From Pseudoscleropodium purum (Eukaryota > Streptophyta > Bryopsida > Hypnales > Brachytheciaceae), in the NCBI GenBank assembly GCA_963969395.1, contig OZ017797.1:35278001-35342000 (forward strand): a stretch of DNA of 64,000 nucleotides, given 5' to 3'. The translations under genes and the position numbers were made by a program. The notes below the pieces were generated by a model, which saw nothing but the letters and a program-made list of their open reading frames with translations, had not been told where the DNA came from and made no database searches. Below are positions 10,011-22,652 of this stretch, piece by piece. Every line of letters begins with the position of its first letter. The stretch's first letter is position 1.

Positions 10011-12859
10011 AAATTTGTCCAATTTTTTGTATATGGAAAATTGTTCTAAGGTAGACCAACCCAATTTTGTTCACTACCAAATTCCATCCCTTACTTCAGT
10101 CACAATTTTGTTAAAAAAAAAGATCCAAATATGTTCATTTTTCTAACAAAATTAGTGAATTTATGCCTTCAAGAGATAACATGATAATCCTTTATTGGTG
10201 AGAACTAAAGGCAGTTATGGGTTGATAGTGGGATGTTTATGATTCCATTCTATGAGTGGTTTCGTAATTTTAGGGCAAACTACTTCAAAAATTCACAAAC
10301 ATTACAATTTTAATTAGAGAATTATAATTCTTCTTGGGTTTGATTCGTGAAACAATTGCACACCTTTAGAAACATCCAAGTTTGTTCATCCAAAGTTTAG
10401 TAGGGGATGGAATTTCAATGAAGTTTTATTCTACTAGCATTTCTAAATGAGTTTTTTTTTATTGTTATATTACTTGAATTTCTACATGTGTGTTTGTGGC
10501 ATATCTGAGGGGGGATGGAGTCCTTCTCCCCGAAGACATAAAAAAAATTGTAAACATTTGCAATTGAAGGTACACCCCCTCACTCCCTTCCAGTAAGGTA
10601 CGGCCCTGCTGCTCCGATGGGTTATTTCGATATCAGTAATGAGTGGACCTCATCATAGGCTAGCATTTTTATGCATTTACTTAATTCCATTTGGGGTTTC
10701 TATTCTGTCAATCTATTTCTTTTTCTTCTTCTTTTTCTTGGAACACATGGACAAATTCCATTGATAAGGAAAAAGTACACAGAACCAGAGGAACCTGTCA
10801 ATCTATTTCGGAAGCATGCAAAACTGAATTTTTATTTTTTATTTATTTTTATTTTAACATATGGACAATTTCCATTGATAAAACTGAATTTCTTTTTGTG
10901 CCACAACCACTTTGGGGAACAGCTGTCTGTCCCCCAAAACAGCTGCACTGGAGAGTATCACCACCGGCATGCTGGCTCAGCCTGAAAAGAGAATGAACCT
11001 TAAAAAAAAAAATAGAAGAAGAATGAACCACCACTTCAAAGTCCTTGCCAGGTTACCAGTCACCAATGAGCTGAGTCAAGTTGTTTTCAGGCCATGCATT
11101 GGCTTGCAAAACAAGCTTGTTTTCAAAAGGAGGACACTAAATCTTCCATTCGAAGTGGGATGAGTAGGGTGAATATACCTCAGTGGAAAACATAAGGATT
11201 TTGTATTTGCCACATATGATAAAATTTGCAAATTTTGAATTTACAATTGTAATTAGAGACCACAAATCAACCAGGAGAGGTAAAGAACATGGCACACCTA
11301 GAAACATCTAGTTCAAGTACTTTGAAAATTCGTGGTTTTTCTATATGGTGCTGAAAAAATGCATTCTAAGAGAATCTAGAGTCCCCTCTTTTGACTACCC
11401 AATGAAACCCTCAAAACCCTTTCTCGATATGATCATGGGAACCATGCTGAATTGCTCATACTGGGCCGCTTTCAAGTGTAAGATAGTTTACCTTATCCAC
11501 GACCTTGCAAGCAACGTCAGTCTCGCTAAGAACATCCGACCACATCTCTACCTTGGTCATGGCCAGAGCTCCCCCTTCCCCCAGTCCCGCAGCGGCACAA
11601 TTGGAGATGCAGAGGCAGATGAGTGTTGTTCCCAGATAGGTTGTCTGTGTGTGGGAAATGGAGCTTCCGTCCAGCTTGGACCCCAAAGGCAGGCTTTAGG
11701 TGAGGTACTGTACAAATGGCTTCAAAAGCCGGTGACAAAGCTGGTTGCAACTTGAGCTTTGGCAAGCAGGAAGATGCTGCTTCCAAAATCTTTGGGCACT
11801 GGAGCTGACGGACGGACGGACGGAAGGAAAGGAAGGAGGTCCCTGAGGCAACAACAACGACAACAATTTGGGTAACTAAGCTTAAGCTCACGCCAGGAGA
11901 GGAGCAGGAGCAAGCTGCCGTGGGCCTCAAACTCTCCATCAGTCAAAGGAATCAAAAAGTATTCAGTAATGCATTCCAGCTGTATAAAGCATTGATAATT
12001 GTGTGGAGGGTTCGGTAGTAGGGGTAAGTTAGTCACACCTTGTGCAAGAATATGAAGAAGAGTGAGAAGTTGTTGAGAGGAAAGAGGAGTCAATCAATTA
12101 GGAGCCTTTCTCCTCGGAGAAGGTGTGAGACTCCTTTTGTTGGTGTGGAGAATGAGAATGGAGCATTCAAAGAGCGAGAGTTACTAGCACATAGAACGCG
12201 AAGAACTCAGGTTGCAAAATGTGAACAAACATGTAGAAAGTGCACAACACCCTAAATCACAAGATGAAGGTATTCATCATGCAAAATTGTAGAGAGTGTT
12301 GAGAACTTAGGATGTAGAAGAACAAAAATGCAGTAGGCAAGGTGAAAGGAGTAGTGCAATGAAAACTTCATTTACTATATCTTCTTCACACCCATTCTTT
12401 ATCCCCAAAGGAGAATAGGGATAGTCACACATTCTTCAACCCATTTGCAATCTTAAGAGAATGGGAATGTAGCACTCTCTTGTTGACTCTCTATGCCTTG
12501 TAGAGGTCTCATTTGCTAAAGATTCAAAATGGCCATTCTTTTCCTTTGGAAGTGAAGAATAGGCGTGAAGATTTCTTCATAGAAGTTTTCATCTTATTTT
12601 CCAAATTGTCATTGTTCTTTTCACCTCCTTTGAACATCAAGGATTCTGATGTCATTGTTTTTCACCTCCTTCTTTCTTCTTGTTGAATCTTTATTCAGGA
12701 AATGGAACCTCCGGACGCCAAGTAAGGCATGCCAATTAAGAGAATGTCACATCTTCATTCTCTAAATGGAGACTAAGAATGGGGTGAAGAAGGTGTGACT
12801 ACCTCTACTATGAGCAAAGAATGGTAAAGTCAAAGTCTACCCAAGAACATTGACGTGGA

Positions 12860-13070
12860 CACAAAATGTCCGATGGATGATTGGGAATCCTTTTAATAGG
12901 ACAAAAGTTCAACTATTCATTCTCAAAATTTTGTCATGAAAAGGGCAGGTTTTCTACAGTAGTCTGACTTCCAATGAATGCTTTTATAATTTTTTAAGCC
13001 AATGATTCACATGATAATGAAAAGAGATGATTTTCAAGGTCACTTGTTCGTCCTTTAAGGGTCAAAGATT
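12860..13070. repeat. Dispersed repeat (three copies in window), copy 1
   Basis: Shares aactattcattctcaaaatt, gaaaagggcaggtttt, tctacagtagtctgacttcc and ttcacatgataatgaaaag with copies at 16085-16285 and 37715-37935. No coding capacity and no clear terminal repeats. Confidence 0.8.
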
Positions 13071-16000
13071 GTTACAAGGGAATCCTCTTTCTAACAACAT
13101 GCCAATTTTTCTTGGCATGATGTACTCACATCCAAAAGCTGATGTTGTACCTTGTTTTTGCAATGAAATTCCGTGTCGTTGGTTTCAAAAAACAAGAAAC
13201 CAACCGAAGAAGCTGATGTTGTTTGATTATTTCAGTGAATCCTCAAAGAGCAAACAGACTATTTGTCAGGTTCTGCACCCTCCTTGTCCACCGAGGACAA
13301 CAAAACCGGCCGTATCCTTTTTTTTTGCAGCTAACTTAAACATATTTCCAAATTTTGCCAATCTCTGACAGGCAGGGGGGACAATTTGCAGGCAGGACTT
13401 TTGGGCCTACTGACATGAAAAAGGGACCGGAACTCCCTGATTAGCAAGCTTTACTTTATTCTAAGTTTCCAAGTTCCAACCGTTTCAGTGCGTTCACCTC
13501 GTTCTCCGAGACTTAAAGCAGAGTTCCCAAAGCCGCCTTCTCCAAGTATGCAATATTGCAAATGGGCACTCAGTTAATTTATAGGAGTAACTAATTTTGG
13601 AATTTAGTCTAACTCTATCAATTTCTAAAAATATATTCATTGGTCGAATGTTTTTGAAAAAATAGACTGGAAAATTCACTTTTCCCATGTTAAGGACTCC
13701 GTACCTTATTGACTGTACTATCAGAACCAATTTTCCATATCAGAGGAGGGGCAGCGAGTCCTCCACCAATAGGAGGGGGTGGTGGGTTCTTATTTCTTTC
13801 GAAATTTTCTTCCTTTAGAAGCGTTTGTTAAACAAGTGAAAATCTATCTCGAAGGACACATCAACTGCCAATTGACCGAGGCTCACTGAAACCAAGATCC
13901 CAATGAAATTTTTTTTTTTTTTTAAATGTTATTAAAGAAAACTTAGAAAAAACATAATTTATTTTAATTTTAAGTTTTGGGGACACAAATGAAAGCATTT
14001 TCATTGCAAGAATGAGATACAACCTGGAAGGTTAAGCAAAACAAAAAGAAACATCAAAAGAGCTCGTGCACCAAATACATCTATCAAAATTGCAATTTGC
14101 AATTAAAAAATTTCAAATATAAAGATGAGTTTTTAATTCTTAAAAGACACAACCTTCATGACCAAGGTAGTCACGAAAATTGCTCCAATCATTAAATCAA
14201 AAGGTACATTTTTGTTTCTACAATGAACAATAAAGTCATCTATTGACCAATTTTCAATTTCAACGTCCTTCAAAGCTTATTCCTTCATATCACAAAGCAA
14301 ACATTTATTGATCTTCCATCTATTCTATGTAGGACGTTAAATTCATCATTTGAAGTGGTGCTTGTTTGACATAGGCTTACAACTTCAATCATTGGACCCG
14401 ATTTAGAACATAGATGTTTGGGTGCTACTATAGGACTATGATCTAAATGGAGTTTAGGATGACAACCATCTTGCATATGGGAGATTTGACCCTCTTATGA
14501 ACTTATTCTAATGAGTAGTTGAAAACAACCTTGAATTTAAAAGGGGCCAAAGTTTTGTGCAATTGCCTTGAAGGGAAATTGGCATGTCCTCTTAGTAGGT
14601 GTAAAGTGGCCCTTATTAGGGTTATTATTTGGCATGTGGGATAGCTCTAAGGTAGGTACTCCTCCAACCGCCACTAATTTCTATTGTGCCTAATTACTAT
14701 GATTAGATTGTTAAATTAAAAAAAAAATTATTAGTAAATAAAAGGAAGTTCCAACACACTAAAGAACGTCACATCCAGATATTGTATGCAAAAGTTATGA
14801 AGGAACAAAATTTGGTTTGAAAATTGTTTTTTCCACATAGGTACATAACCAATTGTTGACTTTTCAATGCCAACATGGCATCATCCCAATGATAACCCAT
14901 TACCATTGCCATTACAAGTTGCAACTGACAATCTTTTATCCTTTCAACTTCCTTCCTACATCCTTGAAAACATCGCATCTTGAAAAATGGATGCCAAAGT
15001 AAGGGAGGCTGCCCGAACCGCCCCACTTGTCTCCCAAATTGGATGACTTGCTTAGTAGCTGGCTAACAAACAATAAGGTGGCTAGCAAAAGAGGGTCGTT
15101 TTGCTAGCCGGAGTTTGGCCTGCTCATGGTTGGCATAACTCAATACGACAAAATCCCTTCTTGATCTCCGGCACTCGTTGACGATCTTCTCCATTTGTTG
15201 CGTCACTTTTTCAAATACGATACACTTGCTCCAGCACTCGTTTCAGGTTGCCTCAATGTGTCAAGCCTTCGTTTGATGTCAGATCTTCAATTCCGACACT
15301 TCCTGGATTTACGATCTCCATGTACACAATTGAAAGAGCTTGTTAACGGTGAATGGGTGCACCACCCAGCTTGCAAAATAGACCGCTCTGTATTTTGCAA
15401 ACCCAAAATCCACTACATTTTGCAAGGCGGGTGTGATGCTTTGAATCATGAAGATCAAAAATTGTGATTGAAAAACATACAACTGGTCATGTATGATAAC
15501 CTATTTACTACTAGTGCAGCTCATCAGTTGTCTACTACGAGTCCATAATTGACTTTGGAGATGTACACAAAGTGAAGATGGCCCAGGTTAAGGTCGTGGG
15601 CGCATTTGGGGGAGCCCCACCCTAACTTACTCAAACCCTAATCCTCGTCGGACCTGTCTGTCTGCCTGTCTGGGCTTGGGCTGGGCTTGGGCTTGATGCA
15701 GGGTGATGAACAGAAAGCCCCCCGAAAGCCCGAAAGCAAGCCCGAGGCCTGTCTGCCTGTCCAAGTGCCCATTGAGGGAGCTGCATCTGGTACCTTGCCA
15801 TCATCCCAGCCCAGCCCAAGTGGCTTTGGGTCTGTGGGACAGGGAAGTTGTTACGGTTGTCTCCTCGCACGCATTCATCGCCAGACACAATGCATCAGAC
15901 CCACTGATGAGACCAGCCTGCCTGCCTGGCAGCAGCTCTGAGCCTCACGAAAAAAACCAACTCCTGCATTGCCATTGGACAGGGCACACCCAGGGCTCAC

Positions 16001-16084
16001 TACAGGAAATGAATCAAGCAATGTATTTATTGATTTGGGGGCCTCAGGGGGACCACATCACTGGCTCACTGGTGGAAGGCCGCC

Positions 16085-16285
16085 AATGGATGACAGAGAA
16101 TTCCTCTATACACGACAGAAGTGCACCTATTCATCTTCTACGTTTTGTTGTGAAAAGGGAACTTCTTCTACAATAGTTTGACTTTCGATGAATACTTTTC
16201 CATTTTTTTAAGCGATTGATTCCCACGGTATTAGAAAATGATGATTTCAATGGAGATTGGCCCTTTCTTGTAGGGTTACACAACG
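16085..16285. repeat. Dispersed repeat, copy 2
   Basis: Matches the 12.9-kb and 37.8-kb copies over the attcatctt, gaaaagggaacttcttctac, aatagtttgactttcgatga and cacggtattagaaaatgatg blocks. Same orientation as the other two copies. Confidence 0.8.
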
Positions 16286-16683
16286 GAAGGGCCCCAGGGG
16301 CCAAGGGGGCATGATTTAAGGAAATCTCACACTACAACAAAGGTTATTACTATAGTGGTTTTTCTTGTATTCTTTTCCTTGGCCACAAATTTTTTTTTTA
16401 AATTTAAAAATAAATAAAAATTTTACAATGTGACAAAGTGTCAACATTAAAAATGTTATAGTGGTGCTTTAAATTTCAACATTCATCCACAAATTGGATA
16501 GAAAATATGACATTAGTACATATTGTATATCTATAATTCTATTTTCATCCAAGATTTTATATTTGTTTGAAGTTTTTGGCAATTTTCTATTCTTTTACTA
16601 CCATTTTTTCTATAGGCTTGGTGCCAGGCCAAAAAAGTGGTGCAATTTGACGACAAATTGCCAGAAAAAAAACCAATGCCCAA

Positions 16684-16901
16684 CTAGGGAAGATTGTGCC
16701 CTCTATTGTCCTTTAGAAAACCCTGAAATTTTTTATTTGCCACATGTGATAAAATTTGCAAATTTTGAATTCATATTTGCAATCAGAGACCCCAAATTAG
16801 AGAGGGGACATCATGAAATACAAAATTTAAGGGGCACCAAATAGGGGGCAATTTTTGACATTTACTCTCTAGTGGCACATTACAGGGTCAATCCTCCCTG
16901 G
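16684..16901. mobile_element. Complete MITE, family A
   Basis: A 218-bp element with imperfect terminal inverted repeats: left ctagggaagattgtgccctc, right agggtcaatcctccctgg (reverse complement ccagggaggattgaccct). The internal sequence (ttagaaaaccctgaaat, tttgccacatgtgat, caatcagagaccccaaatta) matches the 9.9-kb and 49-kb copies. It carries no open reading frame of note, as expected for a non-autonomous element. No clear target-site duplication was seen here. Confidence 0.85.
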
Positions 16902-17829
16902 TCCCCCACCCCACCCCATCTCCCATCTTCCATCTCCTTATTTCTTTTAATTATTGAGGTTGTGCAATTGTGCATCCACAGTCAACATATAAGACAGGAA
17001 AATCAATGCCTCAAATCACAAAGTGAACCACTCTAAAGCTTAGTACAATGGAAAGTGATCAACTGAAAGCCCCATTGCAGTAAGCTTGGTGTCCATTTTT
17101 GTTGTGTGCCAATTAAAACTTTTTCCCATTTGAATTGCCCTCCACGGCAGCAACTACGTTAGCGTCAGTGTTCAGTTTGATGCAGGCAGTTTCTGAAGCA
17201 GACCACTGCTGCACTGCATATCTTTGGCAGAGATTAGATTTTCTGCAGATAGTGTACATTGTTAGGGGAAAATACGGTAGTAGGCTCCAACTGAACTAAT
17301 GGATAGACTGTGTGCTGTCCTGCCTTGCCTGGCAAGAGTCATGATTTCATGGTGCCCTACACACAATATCTTAACAACCCAACATTATTCATCAGCCTAC
17401 TTCTGTTCCCATGGCATCCTGGATGCAACTGAAGCCAAGCACAGCAGTCTACCTTACCAGATGCTTCCATAGAAAAAAGATGTGAATTGGTCATGTTTGC
17501 CTTTGGCTCGCTCTAAGCCTCCAACCAGTGAGGGTTGTTTCATTTGTGTCAAAAACAAACACAAAGAAAGAAATAAAAATGGAGCAGTACACCATGCAGG
17601 AAATGGGGGACAGTCCCTCCAAATTTAAACCACTGTGTCTCTGACACGACAGTGCAGTCCGGTGACAAATCGCCAGAAGAGAAAAAAAAAACCCTGAACT
17701 TCACCAAGGGACAGAGGACATGGAGCCTGCTGCTATTATCATGACTCTCCTCATGGAAACCAAGCGCTGTCTGTAGCCTTTTCTTCTCTTCTCATTGACA
17801 GGGACATAACTTAGAATGCATAACTTAGA

Positions 17830-18095
17830 GCATCCCCACCAACTAGTTCCATAACCCTAAAAATTTAGGGAGAGGACCTCAAATGCAGATAGAGATGCAG
17901 ACCAGCCCTCGCACCAATTTTCTTCCAAGTTCTGTATCTCTAAATTATACAGAATTCTGTAAAATGCTGGGTGAGTTATGTGTCCAGAAACTTGTTTGCA
18001 GAACTGGCGAGGTCTCTCATCCGTATCCAGTCAAGGTTGACCGCTTCTTCCACACTTCAGATTTCCAGATACAGAAGCCCCTGGTGGGGATGCTC
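17830..18095. mobile_element. PIF/Harbinger-like MITE with TTA target-site duplication
   Basis: A 266-bp element with terminal inverted repeats GAGCATCCCCACCA (left) and TGGTGGGGATGCTC (right), flanked on both sides by TTA (17827-17829 and 18096-18098). A three-base T-W-A type duplication is characteristic of PIF/Harbinger elements. The paralogous sequence at 19099-19105 (gcataacttattaactca) lacks the insertion and acts as an empty site. No transposase is encoded. Confidence 0.88.
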
Positions 18096-18444
18096 TTACT
18101 CCATGAACTTCCATGGAAACAGCTGCGTGCATGGGACTCATGCAAATCACCCAGCACAGACTGAAGCCAGGCAGACAATTGGTGAGACGCAAGTCAAAGC
18201 ACTGAAGGTGCAGAGCTGTAACTTAACTTACTTTTCTTGTGGGTGCCACCGGCCAGGAATGGAGCAATAGGGGGGTCACTGTGCTACGTACCCAGATGGA
18301 CCTTCTGCAAGTGAGTCCCTTAAGCAAGTGAGTCCCTGGAGGGGGGGGAGGGGTACGCTCTGTACACAAACTTGGGGAACTTAAGCAACAAGGAGAGGGG
18401 AATGCTGATCATGTCGTGAACTTCAGGAAGGGACAGAGTAAGCT

Positions 18445-18732
18445 CATTAGAAGAGTTTTTTTGGGTGTGTGTGTGGTGGTTCAGAAGCCTGTTTTGGGCC
18501 TGTTCCTTCGCATTTGTTCCCTGCAGTAAGGGGAACGGTCCGCTGTCAGAATTTTCTTTTTCATAAAAAAAAAAATTAGTCTTCAAATACAAATTTTAAA
18601 AAAAGAAAAAGAAAAAAAGATAATGATGTGGCAAGGTCTCGACCACATTAGACTGTTGTGCCAAACCTGTTCCCTACATTCACAAGCTATGATAACTCAT
18701 AGGCATCCAGAGGCCCCAAAAATCTTCTAATG
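18445..18732. mobile_element. MITE family B, copy 1
   Basis: A 288-bp element beginning CATTAGAAGAGTTTTTTTGG and ending CCCCAAAAATCTTCTAATG, which are inverted repeats of each other. Interior shared features are the ctgttttgggcctgttcc block, an A/T tract, gatgtggcaaggtctcgac and gctatgataactcatagg. It is in opposite orientation to copy 2 at 19511-19795. Confidence 0.85.
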
Positions 18733-19510
18733 ATCAAGACCTTTTTTTTTCATTTTTTAGGAGGTGCCAAAAATGGCAATATAAAATTTTATCTTGGAAC
18801 TTCAAATTTCAACATTCATCCACATATTGGATAAAAAATTTCACATTAGTATATATCACATGCTCATAATTCTATTTTCATCCACAATTTGGCAATTTCA
18901 TTCAACATTTTTTTTAATTCAAAGTATTTTGACAAAAACTTCATATTTTGTTATCATTTATTAGCCAAATTATTTTTTTGGTAGTGAAATCTGACACCAG
19001 CTAGAAAGCCAAAAGAGAAAGCCCTGATCATGACTCCCCTTAGCTCAACCACGTGGCCTTTTTTCTTCTTTTCATTGATAGGGACATAGAATGCATAACT
19101 TATTAACTCATTCAATAAACTTGCATGGGAACAAGCAACTGAGACTCATGTGAATCACCCATCACAGATGGAAGCCCAACTTTCATACAAAGAAGGTGGA
19201 AACCCCCCAAAGTGTCAAAAGAAGCATTTCCATTCAAGTAGTTGAAGGCAACTTCTTTTTTAAAAAAAATCAACATTTTTGTAATACTAGCAATTGAAAA
19301 TCATGAATTAAAAAAAATACTATAAATTTTCAAAGTAGAAGTTTCTTGGGCCACTAAAATTGTCGCATAGCTTGTTTATAAAACTTAAATCTCAATAATC
19401 AACATTTCATGAGTTGTACGCAAATATGGGGATAGTTTCATTGTACTTTTGGGAACACTTTCAATAAGAGTCTATTTGTTAAGAATGAATACATAGATGG
19501 TTTTGGGTGT

Positions 19511-19795
19511 TATTAGAAGATTTTTGGGGCTTCTAGATGCCTGCAAGTTATCACAGCTTGCAAACACAGGAAACAAGTTCGGCATAGCGGTCTAACGTGG
19601 CCGAGCCCCTGCCATGTCATTGATCAAATTTTTTTTTTTAACTTTTTTTTTTGCATTTGGAAATTTATTATCATTATTATTTTTTTTAATGAAATTTTTT
19701 TTTTCTGACAATGGGCTGTTCCCCTCACTTCAGGAAACAACTACGGGGGAACAAGCCTGAAACAGGCTTTTGGACCCCAAAAAACTCTTCTAATG
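19511..19795. mobile_element. MITE family B, copy 2 (inverted relative to copy 1)
   Basis: A 285-bp element beginning TATTAGAAGATTTTTGGGGC and ending CCCCAAAAAACTCTTCTAATG. Its reverse complement follows copy 1 throughout, including the tctaacgtggccgagcccct and gaacaagcctgaaacaggc blocks. Together with copy 1 it brackets about 780 bp and could fold into a long stem. Confidence 0.85.
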
Positions 19796-20466
19796 TTTCA
19801 CTTCAACCCCTAGTGACCTAAGCGACCATTTTCTAGTCATTCTCCCTATTTTTTGAGCTATCAATTTTCAAATTTCAAATTTTTCTTAAATAAATTATTT
19901 CTAAAAAAGAGATTGTGTTACAAATCCAATGGCAGTAGTTTCATCAATTTTTTAGTTAAACTTTGCATTGTGGAATTTTTAAAAATTGAATGGTATAGTG
20001 TAGTTTCACAATTCATTTTTTTTTTTTTTGGGGTGTGTGTGTGTTAGTTTGGGCATGGATTGAAAAGTCAGCCATCCAATGAGATTCTTGCCCACCTCAA
20101 AAATGTTAACTTGAATCCACCTTGGAAAAAAAAGGTCTTAGGAGCTGAAGGAGAAGACAAGTATTCCATTCTTGTTTTTCTTACAAACACTCCTCTCATT
20201 TCAAATAATGACAAATGTGCATTGCAAGCTCCATCTTGAATTGAAAAACACTCCAAATATTGTGAAATTTAGACAAGCATTCTCAATAATTGAAAGTTAA
20301 ACTACTCATTAGAAAAAACTCTCTTTTCACAACAAGTTTTTGAAGATGAATACTTACACTTTTGTCCTCCACAAAAAGATTCTCTATCATTCATTAAACA
20401 CAAAATGTTTACAATGTCATTTATGGATTAAACCTTTAAGTTCCTTAACTTCCTAAACCCATAATG

Positions 20467-21400
20467 CTCAAAAACTGCCATTTTTGGTACAAATACCAAA
20501 TTTAAAAAAGAAACTTTTTTGACATATATAACCATAGGATCTTGAAGTATACTAACTAGTGAATACGTGGTAAAAATTCAGAAATTTCCATTGTGTGCAT
20601 TACAATATGTAAACATTTAAATTCACTGAAATCGCTTTTTTGGCTCTACAACAAATAAGGCAGTTGCACTTCACAAACTCATTTTTCTATGAAAAAATGT
20701 CCTACATGATAGTGCTTCTTTCGATTCATTTTCCTAGACAAGTTGGCTACATGCTAAAAGAATTTCAAAACATTTGGAATTGTACAATATGTAGGAAAAA
20801 AATAATAAGTAGTAAAGACTGAACAATGGTGCTTCTTTGGATTTGTTTTCCTAGACAAGATGTACAAAATGATCCAAAATACTAAATCGTTAAGAATTTA
20901 ATTATGAAATTGAAAAATGTCAATCCAATGGTTGTAATGTTGTAATAACAATCTATATTCTATGTTTTTATTTCTTTTGAAAAATATTGAAAATTGAGTT
21001 AAATAAACAACTTCGAAGTTTATTTTAGAATGGAGAATCCATAATTGTCTGCAAACTAAAACTCCTCATAACTTTTGACTCATTGATCAAAATGGAATGA
21101 TTCAAAGTTTTCCACTTATGTATAAATGTAGAAAGCCAATTTTAGATTTTTGTTTTCGAAAAAAGTAACTTTTTTAATCTGCCTAAACTACCAGCTTGGG
21201 AAAAAAACAGCATATTATGCAATAACTTTTGACTCTTATTTCCAAATGTTTTGAAATTTAATGCATATGAAAGATATTCCTTGTATACACCTATTCAAAT
21301 TTCAACCTAAAATATGCAAATTTCTAGTTATAAGTACCTGCCCAAAATCGTTATGTTGTTAAAAATAGCAAGTTGGTCCTTGAGAGGTTAAAAGAGTTTG
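20467..21400. repeat. Long dispersed AT-rich repeat, copy 1 (uninterrupted)
   Basis: About 930 bp whose order of blocks (ctgccatttttggtacaaat, accataggatcttg, aagttggctacatgct, ccaatggttgtaatgttg, actcctcataacttttgact, caaaatggaatgatt, then a weaker tail) is repeated at 59030-60220. Parts are repeated inverted at 49850-50345 and as fragments near 1.9 and 58 kb. No coding capacity or terminal repeats seen; its class is unknown. Confidence 0.85.
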
Positions 21401-22121
21401 CCCAAATTCTCAAAAAAAATTCCCAAGTAGGCTTCTTAGTCTCAACAGTCATTGCACACAGAAGCTAACTTCTATTCTCACGGTGTAGACTTTCCTATTC
21501 TGTGTAAGCTTCGTCGTAGCTTAGCTGATTAGGCCTTTTTTGTGTCAATCCAGATTGCAACACATCAGGGGGCAGCATCCAGCGACCGACCTAGGCCACT
21601 CGAGGACTTCTTAGACCAACGCTCGGTCTTAGGGCATGATTGGGATCTAGGTGGCTTGACCTGTTGACCGCGTTCATGAGCTTTCACGCTACACGTTATC
21701 AAATTATGATAGTTTATTTGCCTCGTGGTAGAGTAGTCCGGAATAAGAAGAAGAATCATATTTGGTATCATACATCCTCCTTCCAAATTGCAGGGCGGGG
21801 GTTCCCTGGAATATCCTTTCTTCTTCGAAAGAATTACGGCCTAGATTCTGAAACCACTCTGTTATTTAGACCTGCAAAAACATCTCAGTAAACATCAGTG
21901 AATGTGCATTAAGATCCATCGATCTGTGTGTGTTTCTTTTGGGAATTGAAACCAAGTGCATTGAGCCCGAGATGAATTGGAAATCACAATACAGTTTGGG
22001 TCCCAAGGATGGGAAGTGATTGTACGTTAATATCGTAGTCGAATCTGATCATCCTGACAGAGGTCACGACACTAACTAAGATATCGTAAGCTTGAATACT
22101 TTGCTGTCCTGTGTTGTTGTC

Positions 22122-22251
22122 ATTTGCAAGCTGACATGACATACAAATCAGCCATATCTACAGTCAGTTAGACACACTCAAAACTGATTTGCAAGCTGAC
22201 GTGACATACAAATCAGCCATATCTACAGTTACGTAGACACACTCAAAACTG
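22122..22251. repeat. 65-bp tandem duplication
   Basis: Units 22122-22186 and 22187-22251 both begin atttgcaagctga and end cacactcaaaactg. They differ at only a few positions (gacatgac versus gacgtgac; cagtcagttag versus cagttacgtag), suggesting a recent duplication. Confidence 0.92.
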
Positions 22252-22603
22252 TAAGGGCATGATCCCGTTTCCTATACTGACCATCGTTTAGCAACAGCAA
22301 CTCATGTATTGATACTCTTGATCGATCGTCAATTCGCAAGTTCGGTGTAAGCATGACTTACATTATTTGTCTATGGTGGCTAATCTTTTAATACAAGCTG
22401 TCTCTCTCTGTACATGTATGCCAACAATCTCCCATTTTTTGCAATTGCAGAAGAAATTGATACCATTTGATTTTTTTGATCTCAACAGAATTGGCTCTTG
22501 TACCGGAGTGACCTCCTCACAGCTCTAATGTGATCTCACAAACATCAGTCTCCTTCAACAGAGGTGAAATTGCTTAAAGTGATGCAAACTAGATCCTCTA
22601 CCT

Positions 22604-22652
22604 TGCAGGCAGGCAGGCAGGCAGAGGGAGAGGGAGAGGTAGAGAGAGAGGA
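22604..22652. repeat. GCAG / GA-rich microsatellite
   Basis: Five GCAG units run directly into gagggagagggagaggtaga and a GA run. It is purine-rich on the plus strand. Confidence 0.9.

Larger units (their letters stand above)
10011..16683. other. Intergenic region, no gene recognised
   Basis: AT-rich DNA with scattered GC-richer patches (11400-11950, 15600-16000). It includes a short family A fragment (11195-11275), one dispersed repeat at 12860-13070 and another copy at 16085-16285. Weak direct repeats such as gacaatttccattgataa occur at about 10750 and 10862. A minus-strand frame at 11456-11686 (76 aa, containing EGGALAMTKVEMWSDVLSE) could be an exon but matches nothing known to me. Confidence 0.5.
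17640..19190. repeat. Paralogous direct repeat pair (17640-18190 and about 18990-19190)
   Basis: Two stretches share gccttttcttctcttctcat, tgacagggacata, gaatgcataactta, ctcatgcaaatcaccca and cacagactgaagcca, or slight variants. The first copy is longer because a 266-bp MITE sits inside it. A shorter related segment (aatttcaacattcatccaca) also pairs 16465-16560 with 18800-18905. No coding capacity. Confidence 0.8.
18099..20466. other. Intergenic region made mainly of repeats
   Basis: Outside the listed MITEs and the paralogous repeat this stretch is AT-rich with long T runs (19628-19705, 20019-20030). No frame resembles a protein and no RNA gene was seen. Confidence 0.5.

Noticed and set aside
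15703..16176. 157-codon plus-strand frame
   Set aside because: Low-complexity Cys/Pro/Gln-rich product in a region of ccctgcctgtctg-like repeats, running into a dispersed repeat copy.
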